A stretch of DNA of 64,000 nucleotides, from assembly GCA_902604525.1 (NCBI GenBank), contig CACKYY010000002.1, forward strand, positions 25,078 through 89,077, written 5' to 3'. The position numbers and the translations under genes were made by a program. This DNA comes from an uncultured Pelagibacteraceae bacterium. Its GTDB lineage: Bacteria > Pseudomonadota > Alphaproteobacteria > Pelagibacterales > Pelagibacteraceae. The notes under the pieces are model-generated. The model was not told the origin of the DNA and searched no databases. It saw only the letters and a program-made list of their open reading frames with translations. Below, in pieces: positions 29,022 through 38,532 of the stretch. The first letter of the stretch is position 1; each line of letters starts with the position of its first letter.

Positions 29022-30495
29022 ATGAATTTTTTATTTTTTTTGATCTTATTAAAGGAAAAGCAAGTGCAATTAAAGATAAAATAAAGAATGTTAAGGCAAT
29101 GGGTCTAGTTAGAAACATTAGCCAGTTCCCATCAAATATTACAATTGATTGTCTCAAAGTTCCCTCAACAAGTTCACCTAAAATTAATCCAATAATAACT
29201 GGAACAACAGAAAAACCATATCTTCTCATAAAAAAACCAAGCACACCAAAAAACAACATTATCCAAACATCAATTATGGATTGGCTTAATGAGTACGTTC
29301 CACATACTGACACTGCAAAAATCATTGGCCATAAAATTTTATTAGGTACAAGAGTGATTCTTGCAAAAATTTTTGCACCAAAAAAACCGAAAATAAAAAA
29401 TAAAACATTGGCCACAAGCATTGCTCCAAAAATTCCATAAAGGAATTCTGGTTGCTCTTTGAATAAATCTGGTCCAGGTCTTACTCCATGAATAATTAAC
29501 CCTGTTAATATAACTGCAGTAGTTGCACTTCCAGGAATACCAAGTGCTAATGTAGGAACCATAGCGCCACCTGTAGCAGCATTATTTGCTGCCTCGGCAC
29601 CTGCAATTCCCTCTACTGAACCTTTTCCAAATTCTTCAGGATTTTTTGAAAATCTTTTTGCCTCTGAATAACCAATCAAAGATGCAACAGTCCCTCCTTC
29701 TGCTGGTAATACTCCTATAAATGATCCAATTCCACTAGATCTAAGAATTGTTTTCCAGGTTTTTTTATAGTCATCTTTAGTTGGAAGCTTTACCGCTTTT
29801 AGGGCTACTCTCTTAAATACTTGATCAAGTAATGTAGATTGAGTTAACATTTCGCTGATAGCAAATAATCCAACAACAACTGGTATAAATCCTATGCCCA
29901 CTGAAAGTTCATTAATACCATAAGTAAATCTATCTATTGATGTCATGAAATCTTTGCCAACTGTTGAAATTAAAATTCCAAAAGCTCCAGCTATTAAATT
30001 TTTTATTGGACTACCATCTCCGATTGAGGCCAACATTGTTAAACCAAAAATTGCTAAAGCAAAATATTCAGGTTGACCAAATTCGTATGCAAGATTTGCA
30101 AGTATTGGTGCAAAAAATACTAATACAATTACACTAAATATCCCACCAACTGTACTTGAAACCGTTGCCATACCTAAAGCTCTACCCGCCTCACCTTTTT
30201 GAGCCAAAGGATATCCGTCCAAACATGTTGCTGCTGCTGCTGGAGTGCCTGGTGTATTAATAAGTACAGCAGTGATTGCTCCTCCATATGTTCCTGCACA
30301 ATATATAGATGTTAACAAAATAATTGCAGACAATGGATCTAACGTCATCGTAAAAGGCAATATTAATGCACCACCAGTCGTAGGACCTAAACCAGGTAGA
30401 ACTCCTAAAACTAATCCAAATAAAGTTCCAAATAACAAAACTAATAATAGCTTTGAACTAAACAAAGGAGCCATCATTAAAATTAAATTATCCAT
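29014..30495 (-). CDS. tctA: Tripartite tricarboxylate transporter, large permease TctA
   Basis: GLVLGVLPGLGPTTGGALILPFT; ALGIPGSATTAVILTGLIIHG. Confidence 0.95.
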   Translation of the reverse strand: MDNLILMMAPLFSSKLLLVLLFGTLFGLVLGVLPGLGPTTGGALILPFTMTLDPLSAIILLTSIYCAGTYGGAITAVLINTPGTPAAAATCLDGYPLAQKGEAGRALGMATVSSTVGGIFSVIVLVFFAPILANLAYEFGQPEYFALAIFGLTMLASIGDGSPIKNLIAGAFGILISTVGKDFMTSIDRFTYGINELSVGIGFIPVVVGLFAISEMLTQSTLLDQVFKRVALKAVKLPTKDDYKKTWKTILRSSGIGSFIGVLPAEGGTVASLIGYSEAKRFSKNPEEFGKGSVEGIAGAEAANNAATGGAMVPTLALGIPGSATTAVILTGLIIHGVRPGPDLFKEQPEFLYGIFGAMLVANVLFFIFGFFGAKIFARITLVPNKILWPMIFAVSVCGTYSLSQSIIDVWIMLFFGVLGFFMRRYGFSVVPVIIGLILGELVEGTLRQSIVIFDGNWLMFLTRPIALTFFILSLIALAFPLIRSKKIKNSYD

Positions 30496-30496
30496 C

Positions 30497-31003
30497 TCAA
30501 TAATAGTAAAGATTAGTGATTATTCCAGGAGGAAATCTTAGTCCTAAAATCATTTCAAAAAAAATAAAGACAACTAATGGAAAAATTATACTTACTAGTA
30601 ATAAATAAAAAATTCTTCTTTCGCCCCAATAATAAGAGACAAAAATTGACAATACTGAGATTGCTAGAAAAAAATCTAAATTTTTTGAGATAATTATAAA
30701 AATAATGAAACTCAAAATTGTAAGGAAAAAAGACTTTGGTAAACTTTTTTCCTTTTTCCAAGGTTTTTTAAAAGACAAATAATAAATAATTGAAGTTAAC
30801 GCTATAATTAAGACTAGTAATCCCTTCGGGAATGTTGCTGGTTGAATACCTCTGTTTAAAATTGGTGGAACAGTATCAAATGAAAAAGTTGATATTAGTA
30901 AAATTGCTGAAACTAAAATAATTACAAAAAAAACCTTAAATTCTGTCCTAAAAAAAAAGGGCAAACTTTTGTTTGCCCTTTTTTTATCATGTACATTATT
31001 CAT
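30497..31003 (-). CDS. tctB: Tripartite tricarboxylate transporter, small subunit TctB
   Basis: Four-TM protein between tctC and tctA; predicted N-terminus is encoded by a perfect terminator-like hairpin, so the start is uncertain. Confidence 0.8.
   Translation of the reverse strand: MNNVHDKKRANKSLPFFFRTEFKVFFVIILVSAILLISTFSFDTVPPILNRGIQPATFPKGLLVLIIALTSIIYYLSFKKPWKKEKSLPKSFFLTILSFIIFIIISKNLDFFLAISVLSIFVSYYWGERRIFYLLLVSIIFPLVVFIFFEMILGLRFPPGIITNLYYY
30952..30985 (-). terminator. Intrinsic terminator-like hairpin after tctC, overlapping the predicted start of tctB
   Basis: Perfect 15-bp stem AAAAAAAGGGCAAAC / TTTT loop / GTTTGCCCTTTTTTT; symmetric on both strands. Confidence 0.85.
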
Positions 31004-31027
31004 ATTGAGAAATGTACTTAATTAAAA

Positions 31028-32002
31028 TTACTTAATGTAACCTAAAGCTTTAAGTTGAGCAGTCATTTCTGCAAGCATAGTTTCCATTTGCTTACCCCAC
31101 TCATCAGCTCCAACAACACTAGTTGAATCAAGACCAATGTCAGTTAAAAAACTTTGGAAATATTTATGCTCCATAGCTTTTATCATTGCATCCTCTAATT
31201 GCTTTTTTCTATCTCCAGGAACACCTTTTTTTGTTACAAAGCCTCTTACTGTAGATAAAACAACTGGAATTCCTAATTCAGTTGCAGTAGGAACATTACT
31301 TAATTTTTCCATTCTATTACTTGCTAAGACAACTGACACACATAATGTACCATCTTCTATTTCAGTAACAGCCTCACCTAAATTTAAAACACCTACATCA
31401 ATATCTCCTTTGATAAGATTAGTTTTAATAGGTCCTACACCTTTATAAGCTACAATTGTTGGATCTGTTAATTTTCCTTTTTTAGTAAAAGCAATAGCAC
31501 TTACATCATCAATACCACCTACGTGTGTTGTTCCATATTTCAATGATTTTGATTTTTGAGCACTAATAAACTTTTTTGCATCTTTGATGTCATTTTTACA
31601 ATTAACAACAAATAATTGAGGATCATCAGTTCCTCTCGCTAGCGGTTGCATATCACTTAATTTAACTTTGGTTTTTCCCAAAGCCATAGATACAGCATGT
31701 CCAGTAGTCCAAGTTAAAGTATGATTTCCATCTGCTGGTAAAGTCATCATATAATCCATAGACGCAGCTCCACCACCACCTTTTTTGTTAACTAATTGCA
31801 TATCTTGTTTTAGATACCTTCTAGTTCTCAATAACATCATTCTAGTAGTTACGTCTGTACCACCACCAAAACCAGCATGTGTAACTGCTTGAATTGGGTG
31901 ACCATCTGCTTTTGCAGATGTAATCATCAATGGAAGTGCTACAATAAAGAATTCAGTCACTAAAAACGCAGCAGCCAAAAACAACTTAAAGCTTTTTTTC
32001 AT
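31028..32002 (-). CDS. tctC: Tripartite tricarboxylate transporter substrate-binding protein TctC (Bug family)
   Basis: Signal peptide, THAGFGGGTDVTTRMM, VVNKKGGGGAASMDYM; adjacent tctBA. Confidence 0.93.
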   Translation of the reverse strand: MKKSFKLFLAAAFLVTEFFIVALPLMITSAKADGHPIQAVTHAGFGGGTDVTTRMMLLRTRRYLKQDMQLVNKKGGGGAASMDYMMTLPADGNHTLTWTTGHAVSMALGKTKVKLSDMQPLARGTDDPQLFVVNCKNDIKDAKKFISAQKSKSLKYGTTHVGGIDDVSAIAFTKKGKLTDPTIVAYKGVGPIKTNLIKGDIDVGVLNLGEAVTEIEDGTLCVSVVLASNRMEKLSNVPTATELGIPVVLSTVRGFVTKKGVPGDRKKQLEDAMIKAMEHKYFQSFLTDIGLDSTSVVGADEWGKQMETMLAEMTAQLKALGYIK

Positions 32003-32071
32003 TATTTCCCTCTTTAGTTAATTTATATTTAAATATATAACCATACTCCAACATAAGAGGTAAAGAAAAAA

Positions 32072-33067
32072 ATGTCTGAAAATAAAAACAATATAGCTGT
32101 TTTATTAGGTGACCCGTCAGGAATAGGTCCTGAGTTAATTGTAAAATTACTTGACAACAAAATTTGTAATAAAGCTAATTTAGTTGTTATTGGAGAAAAA
32201 AAAATTTTAGAGGACGGTGAGAAAATTGTTGGAAAAAAAACAAACTTAAAAGTTGTTGAAAATTTTAAAGACATAAATTTTAATGGTGAAAATAAATTTT
32301 TTCTTGATATTTCAAAAGGTGCAAACAGAGATTATAAATTAAGTGAAGTGTCTGCTGAGTCTGGAAAAACAGTATTAGATGCTTTGGAATTAGCTTTAGA
32401 TCTTGCAAAAGAAAAGAAAATTGATGCTATCAATTTTGGTCCAATGAATAAAACTAGTTTGATAATGGGAGGTTGTGAATACAATGACGAACATGATTTT
32501 ATGCAAGCAAAACTTGAGATGAAAGAATTTTGTTGCGAATTTAATGTTGTTGATAATTTTTGGACTGCTAGAGTCACTTCGCACATTCCACTAAAGGATG
32601 TGGCTAAAAATATTACAAAGGAAAATATATTAAAACCAATTAAACTTTTAGATAAAACTTTAAAAATGAGTGGTATTGAAAAACCAAGAGTAGCTGTTCA
32701 AGCACTTAATCCTCATGCTGAATTTGGAAATGAGGAAAAAGATGAAATAATACCTGCTATAGAGGAAGCAAAAAAACTTGGAATTGATGCTGATGGACCA
32801 CTGCCATGTGATACTTCATTTATAACAGCTTTCAAAAATAAGAATCATGATTGTATAGTTGGCATGTATCATGATGCATTACAGTGCGGTTTAAAAGCTT
32901 TTGGATTTGACAGGGGAGTTACAGTTTCTGGTGGATTAAGTGTTCCTGTTACTACACCTGCCCATGGGACTGCTTTTGATATAGCTGGAGAGAATAAAGC
33001 AAATCTAGAGCCAACATTAAATTCTTTTAAATTAGCATTAACAATGGCTGAAAATAAAAATAAATAA
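32072..33067 (+). CDS. PdxA2-like 4-hydroxythreonine-4-phosphate dehydrogenase family
   Basis: [51 protein letters not shown]. Confidence 0.88.
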   Translation: MSENKNNIAVLLGDPSGIGPELIVKLLDNKICNKANLVVIGEKKILEDGEKIVGKKTNLKVVENFKDINFNGENKFFLDISKGANRDYKLSEVSAESGKTVLDALELALDLAKEKKIDAINFGPMNKTSLIMGGCEYNDEHDFMQAKLEMKEFCCEFNVVDNFWTARVTSHIPLKDVAKNITKENILKPIKLLDKTLKMSGIEKPRVAVQALNPHAEFGNEEKDEIIPAIEEAKKLGIDADGPLPCDTSFITAFKNKNHDCIVGMYHDALQCGLKAFGFDRGVTVSGGLSVPVTTPAHGTAFDIAGENKANLEPTLNSFKLALTMAENKNK

Positions 33068-34242
33068 TGTCTAAAATAAAAGAAATTAGAACAAAAGTAT
33101 ATCAATGGAATGGTAAAACTGTTCCACCTCAAAATAATTTTTGTACGAATGCTTCAGATCTTCTATTTGAAAAATCAGATGCAATGGGATCATTTAGATT
33201 TCATGAATGGCTGATATGTGAAATAGAAACTGATGATGGTGTTATTGGAATTGGAAATGCAGCACTAGCTCCACAAATTGCAAAAAAAACTATTGATACT
33301 TATTTAAAACCATTAGTAATTGGTGAAGACCCTTTTGATTACGCTTACATCTGGGAAAAAATGTATAGAAGAACACATGCTTGGGGCCGAAGAGGAATTG
33401 GTATGGTCGCAATCTCAGCAATTGATATAGCGATCTGGGATATAATGGGGAAGGTAACTAAAAAACCAGTATTTAGACTTCTTGGAGGCAGAACAAAAGA
33501 AAAAATCCCTGTCTATGCATCAAAGCTTTATAGCCAACCCATTAAAGCTCTTCAAAAAGAAGCTGAGAGTTACGTAAAGCAGGGTTTTAAAATGTTTAAA
33601 ATGAGATTTGGTTGGGGTCCAAAAGATGGTCCTGATGGTATGAAAAAAAATATTGCGCTTGCTGAAGGCGTCAGAGAAGTAATTGGTGAAGATACAGATT
33701 TGATGATGGAATGCTATATGGGTTGGAACTTAGATTATGCGAAAAGAATGATACCTAAATTAATGAAATTTAATCCAAGATGGCTTGAAGAACCAGTGAT
33801 TGCAGATGATATTCATGGTTATAAAGAATTAAATAAAATGAATATGATACCAATTTCAGGAGGTGAACATGAGTTTAATATATTTGGTTTCAAACAGTTA
33901 CTTGACCTCAAAGCTGTGAGTTATATTCAATATGATAACAATAGAGTGGGAGGTTTTACTGCGGCTCAGAAAATTAATGCTATTGCAGAAGCTCATCAAG
34001 TTCCAGTTATTCCTCATGCAGGACAAATGCATAACTACCACTTAACAATGTCAAATTTTAATTGTCCAATATCAGAATTTTTTCCTGTTCATGACGTTGA
34101 GATTGGAAATGAACTTTTTTACTATATCTTTGAAGGAGATCCGGCTCCTAAGGATGGTTTTATAGATCTAGATGATAATAAACCAGGACTAGGTCTAACA
34201 ATAACTGACAAATATAAATCTGACTTTAAAATTATAGAATAA
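33067..34242 (+). CDS. Enolase-superfamily sugar-acid dehydratase (L-rhamnonate dehydratase-like)
   Basis: MR/MLE fold; [58 protein letters not shown] resembles RhmD. Confidence 0.78.
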   Translation: MSKIKEIRTKVYQWNGKTVPPQNNFCTNASDLLFEKSDAMGSFRFHEWLICEIETDDGVIGIGNAALAPQIAKKTIDTYLKPLVIGEDPFDYAYIWEKMYRRTHAWGRRGIGMVAISAIDIAIWDIMGKVTKKPVFRLLGGRTKEKIPVYASKLYSQPIKALQKEAESYVKQGFKMFKMRFGWGPKDGPDGMKKNIALAEGVREVIGEDTDLMMECYMGWNLDYAKRMIPKLMKFNPRWLEEPVIADDIHGYKELNKMNMIPISGGEHEFNIFGFKQLLDLKAVSYIQYDNNRVGGFTAAQKINAIAEAHQVPVIPHAGQMHNYHLTMSNFNCPISEFFPVHDVEIGNELFYYIFEGDPAPKDGFIDLDDNKPGLGLTITDKYKSDFKIIE

Positions 34243-35154
34243 TTAATAGTTATTTACTTCTTTAAATGTTGGCATTGAACTTGCTGCCCCTGCTCTAGTT
34301 GTAGATATACCTGCAACTTTATTTGCAAAAATCAATGCATCTTTAAATTTTAAATCATCTGCTAAGCCTACTGCAAAAGCTCCATTAAATGCATCACCAG
34401 CACCGGTAGTATCTACAACCTGATCTTTTAATTTTAAAGCATCAATAAAGTATTCCTCATTTTTATTAGCAAAATAGACACCTCTTTCTCCCAAAGTAAT
34501 AATAATATTTTTTACCCCTTTTTTTAAAAATTCTTTTCCAGCAATCTTAATATCTTCCTCAGTAGTAATTTTATTTTTTAAATAAAATTCAGCCTCAGTT
34601 TCATTTGGTGTAAAAAAATCTAATAGAGTAAAATTTTCCTCATTGATTTTTCTAGCTGGTGCAGGATTTAAAATAGTTAAACAATTATTTTCCTTAGCTT
34701 TTTTTAAAGAATAAATTGTAACTTCATCTGGAGTTTCCATTTGAGTAAGAAAAATTTTAGATTTTTTAAGAATTTCTAAATTATCATCGATATCTTTGCT
34801 ATTTAACTGAGCAGCTGCACCTGGAACAATATTAATTGCATTACTGCCATCATTATCAATCATTATGCCAGCAACCCCAGTAGATAGGTTTTTATCTTTT
34901 GTTATGGCCTTAGTAATTACACCTGCATCTTTATATATTTTAAAAGCCATATCTGCGTGGCTATCTTTGCCCATTTTAGTTATAAAATTTACTTTTCCAT
35001 TAAGTCTTGCTGCAGCAATTGCTTGATTTGAACCTTTGCCGCCTGGGCCAACTAAATGATCTTTTCCTAGAACTGTCTCTCCTTTAATTGGTATCTTTTC
35101 TGAATAAAAACAAAGGTCCGCTACAAAAACTCCAAATATACAAATAAACTGCAT
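34243..35154 (-). CDS. rbsK: Ribokinase (PfkB family)
   Basis: GPGGKGSNQAIAAARL, VDTTGAGDAFNGAFAVGL. Confidence 0.88.
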   Translation of the reverse strand: MQFICIFGVFVADLCFYSEKIPIKGETVLGKDHLVGPGGKGSNQAIAAARLNGKVNFITKMGKDSHADMAFKIYKDAGVITKAITKDKNLSTGVAGIMIDNDGSNAINIVPGAAAQLNSKDIDDNLEILKKSKIFLTQMETPDEVTIYSLKKAKENNCLTILNPAPARKINEENFTLLDFFTPNETEAEFYLKNKITTEEDIKIAGKEFLKKGVKNIIITLGERGVYFANKNEEYFIDALKLKDQVVDTTGAGDAFNGAFAVGLADDLKFKDALIFANKVAGISTTRAGAASSMPTFKEVNNY

Positions 35155-35157
35155 TAT

Positions 35158-35628
35158 TTAATTTTTTAACGACCAAACCTTACCGTCTGGTAAAATTACC
35201 CCTTTAGTTAATATAAAACATCCATAAGGTCTTGCATCAGTAGTTGAAACTATACAGTAAGCTTTTTTGGCTTTTTTATAAAAATCTTGTCTAGAAATAG
35301 AACCAACATTCCAATTTTCACCTGAAACTTTTTTAACTACTTCAATAAATTCTTTATGAGTTTCTGTTAATTCATCTGGTTTATCATCTACTTCCATTCT
35401 TAAGGCCGGAGATCCACCTTGTGAAACAACAAAGCTATCTAGTGGGAAAACTGAAAGAATTGCTGAAGCTGCTTCTTTAATACCAACTCCATCTAATCTT
35501 ATTACTTTATCATTAGATGTGTTTGCTGGAAAATTTGCATCAGCTAAAATTAATATTTCTCCATGTCCCATTGATCTTAAATGGAATAGTAATTCAGGAC
35601 TTAAGACTGGATTAATATTAATTAACAT
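35158..35628 (-). CDS. RbsD/FucU family sugar mutarotase
   Basis: LSPELLFHLRSMGHGEILILADANFPA; DARPYGCFILTKGVI. Confidence 0.9.
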   Translation of the reverse strand: MLININPVLSPELLFHLRSMGHGEILILADANFPANTSNDKVIRLDGVGIKEAASAILSVFPLDSFVVSQGGSPALRMEVDDKPDELTETHKEFIEVVKKVSGENWNVGSISRQDFYKKAKKAYCIVSTTDARPYGCFILTKGVILPDGKVWSLKN

Positions 35629-35652
35629 TAAATTATTATATTACATAAAAAA

Positions 35653-35679
35653 AAAGGGTGGAATAAAATTCCACCCTTT
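35653..35679 (-). terminator. Intrinsic terminator between the rbsB-like and fucU/rbsD-like genes
   Basis: Minus strand AAAGGGTGGAATTTTATTCCACCCTTT followed by a run of nine T. Confidence 0.9.
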
Positions 35680-35701
35680 AACTTTTACTTTATTCTAAAG
35701 A

Positions 35702-36634
35702 TTATTTAAAATCGTTAGCGTTTGCTTTTGTTACTAATTGTGTACCAGTATCGATATTTGGATCAATACTTCCACCATTAGCTAACTCAAGAGCATATTT
35801 AACTCCATAAGCACCCATGTTATAAGAGAACTGAGCAATTGTTGCTGTCATTTCACCTTTTAGAATACTTGTAGCTGCATCTGGTGTAGCATCAAATCCA
35901 ACAACTACTACATCATTCATATCAGCATCTTTTAGAGCTTGCATAGCACCTAATCCCATATTGTCGTTTGAAGCAAATATTGCTTTGATGTTAGGATTTT
36001 TCAAAATTATAGACTCTGTTACTGATCTACCTTTTGCTGTATCCCACTCTGCAGTTTGTGTTGCAACAATGTTTAAACCACAATTTTTAAATCCTTTAAT
36101 TGCACCATCTCTTCTAAGTAAGGCAGTAGACTGAGACTCAATACCAGTTAAGATCGCAACATCAGAACCTTTTGGAGTTTTATCACAGATAAATTTTGCA
36201 GCTAACTCTGCGCCATTCATATTATTAGTTCCAATAAATGTTACACCTTCGTTTATTCCTTTAGTATCAACAAATACAACTGGAACTCCACTTTTAATAG
36301 CATCATCAACAATTGGTGCAAAAGCATTTGGATCTCCTGGTGCTAGCGCTAAAGCATCAACACCTTTTGCAAGTTGGTCCTCAACTTGATTTATTTGTGC
36401 TTGAACATCACCTTCTTGAGGAGGTGCAATTAAAATTAGTTTAACTCCTAATTTTTTGGCTTCTTCCTCAGCACCTTTTGTTACAGACGCCCAGAACGGA
36501 TTTCCAGATCCAGGACCTTTGATGCTAAACAAGATTTTTTTACCATGTCCATCAGCAAAAGAAACTGAACCTAAACTAATTGATAAAAATATTGCTGTAA
36601 ACAGAACAACAATTTTTTTTGTTAAGTTTTTCAT
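35702..36634 (-). CDS. CUT2 sugar ABC transporter substrate-binding protein (RbsB-like)
   Basis: Periplasmic-binding fold; KGPGSGNPFWASVTKGAEEEAKKLG; signal peptide. Confidence 0.92.
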   Translation of the reverse strand: MKNLTKKIVVLFTAIFLSISLGSVSFADGHGKKILFSIKGPGSGNPFWASVTKGAEEEAKKLGVKLILIAPPQEGDVQAQINQVEDQLAKGVDALALAPGDPNAFAPIVDDAIKSGVPVVFVDTKGINEGVTFIGTNNMNGAELAAKFICDKTPKGSDVAILTGIESQSTALLRRDGAIKGFKNCGLNIVATQTAEWDTAKGRSVTESIILKNPNIKAIFASNDNMGLGAMQALKDADMNDVVVVGFDATPDAATSILKGEMTATIAQFSYNMGAYGVKYALELANGGSIDPNIDTGTQLVTKANANDFK

Positions 36635-36745
36635 TTATTTATTCCCCTATAGTTATTTGAATAATCTAAATTAAATAAAAATTTGAGAAAAAATTCAACT
36701 GTTTATAAAGTCAAAACAACTTTTACGTGTAAAAACTGATTATAA

Positions 36746-37759
36746 TTATTTTCTAGTTCCTAAGTCTCTTCTTAAAACATCTATGTAAACAGCTATTACA
36801 ATAATAGAGCCTATTAAAACCTGCTGCCAAAATGAACTTACATCCATTAAATTAAGTCCATTTCTTAAAATACCCATAATCATGACGCCAGCAAAAACTC
36901 CTAACACAGTTCCTCTTCCGCCAAAGAAACTTGCTCCTCCAATAATGCATGCTGCAATAGCATCTAATTCGGATTGTAAACCTGCATTTGGATAACCAGA
37001 GTCAGTCCTTCCTGCTAAAATTAATGCACCAATGCCAGATAAGAAACCACAAAGAGAATATACTATGATTAAAATTTTATTTACATTTATGCCTGATGCT
37101 CTAGCAGCACTAGGATTTCCACCTATGGCGTAAATCCACTTTCCTGTTCTACTATGATTAAGAAAGAACCAAAAAATAATATATACGACTGCGATTAAAA
37201 CTAAACTAACGGGCAGATATTGTGACTTTTCTAATCCTAACCAAGTAAGATCAATTCTACCATGACCCAGGTATCTTACTTCATCTGTAAAACCGCTAAT
37301 TGGAGTTCCTCCTGATATTAAATTCCCTGTTCCTCTAAATATATAAAGTGTGCCCAAGGTCATTATAAATGGATGGGGCATCCTTAATAAGGTTATACCT
37401 GCTCCATTAAACAAACCACATAAAAAACCTGCTATTAAAGGAGTTATGACAACTATAAACCAAGGCGCTCCTGCTTTAGCTACAATTGCCAAAACCATGA
37501 GTGACAACATCATTATTGAACCAACAGAAAGATCTATACCAGCAGTAACGATAACCATAAAGACACCTAGGGCCAACATTGACTGCCAAGAGATTTGTTT
37601 GAAAACGTTAGTTACATTTCTCCATGACAAAAACACATCTGGTTGCAAAATGTGCATTACCAGTATCATAAGTACAAGCAATAAAAGAATGCCATACTTT
37701 TCAATGTAGGGCATTAACTTTAGATATAGACTTTCTTTCTTATTATCTTTTTCTTCCAT
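36746..37759 (-). CDS. CUT2 sugar ABC transporter permease (RbsC-like)
   Basis: LGVFMVIVTAGIDLSVGSIM; start likely MEEKDNKK at 37759. Confidence 0.92.
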   Translation of the reverse strand: MEEKDNKKESLYLKLMPYIEKYGILLLLVLMILVMHILQPDVFLSWRNVTNVFKQISWQSMLALGVFMVIVTAGIDLSVGSIMMLSLMVLAIVAKAGAPWFIVVITPLIAGFLCGLFNGAGITLLRMPHPFIMTLGTLYIFRGTGNLISGGTPISGFTDEVRYLGHGRIDLTWLGLEKSQYLPVSLVLIAVVYIIFWFFLNHSRTGKWIYAIGGNPSAARASGINVNKILIIVYSLCGFLSGIGALILAGRTDSGYPNAGLQSELDAIAACIIGGASFFGGRGTVLGVFAGVMIMGILRNGLNLMDVSSFWQQVLIGSIIVIAVYIDVLRRDLGTRK

Positions 37760-37760
37760 T

Positions 37761-38510
37761 TTATTTTTTACCCATAATCCATCCAATTACTTCGTCCCTT
37801 GAAGTATTTGAAAGTTCAGACTCTGCAAAATTTGTACCCTGAAATAGCGCCATGACTCGGTCGCAAACTGAAAAAATATCATCCATTCTGTGACTTATAA
37901 CTATAACGCCAACACCAGTTTTTTTTAGACTATTAATAAGATCTAATACTTTTCCAACTTCTTTAATTGCAAGTGCTGCTGTAGGTTCATCCATGATGAC
38001 AACTTTTGCATTAAATGCTGTTGATCTAGCAATTGCAACCGCTTGTCTTTGACCTCCAGAAAGTTCCTCAACTTTTTGATCAGCACTCTTAACATTTATT
38101 TTAAGTTTTCCTAAATGAGCGTTTGTTAATTCTTTTATTTTATTAAAATCTAAAAATTTTAAGAAACCAATATTTTTAGTTGGTTCTCTACCTAAAAAAA
38201 TATTTTCTCCAATAGGTAAGTTTCCGGCTAGAGCAAGGTCTTGATAAACCATTTCTAATCCAAGGTTTTGTGAGTCCTTAGGGCTCTCTAAAATTTCCTC
38301 TTTACCTTGAAAATATAATGAACCTGAACTTGGTTTATATAGACCTGATAGTACTTTCATTAAAGTTGATTTTCCTGCTCCGTTGTCTCCAACTACACCT
38401 AAACATTCTCCAGCATGTACTTTTAAATCAACATTTTCTAAAGCTGTGATCGTTCCAAAATATTTTGTTATTCCTTTTGCTTCTAATAGAGGATTGTTGA
38501 AAGTTGACAT
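37761..38510 (-). CDS. CUT2 sugar ABC transporter ATP-binding protein, single-domain (FrcA-like)
   Basis: GDNGAGKSTLMKVLSG, LSGGQRQAVAIARS; only 249 aa, one NBD. Confidence 0.92.
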   Translation of the reverse strand: MSTFNNPLLEAKGITKYFGTITALENVDLKVHAGECLGVVGDNGAGKSTLMKVLSGLYKPSSGSLYFQGKEEILESPKDSQNLGLEMVYQDLALAGNLPIGENIFLGREPTKNIGFLKFLDFNKIKELTNAHLGKLKINVKSADQKVEELSGGQRQAVAIARSTAFNAKVVIMDEPTAALAIKEVGKVLDLINSLKKTGVGVIVISHRMDDIFSVCDRVMALFQGTNFAESELSNTSRDEVIGWIMGKK

Positions 38511-38532
38511 AAGTTACGAAATTATAAAAAAA

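Noticed and set aside
29099-30541. Plus-strand ORFs 29099..29440 and 30245..30541 antisense to tctA
   Set aside because: Shadow ORFs opposite conserved TctA sequence
32029-33132. Minus ORFs 32029..32274, 32332..32586, 32396..32584 and 32869..33132
   Set aside because: Antisense to the PdxA2-like gene, no recognisable domains
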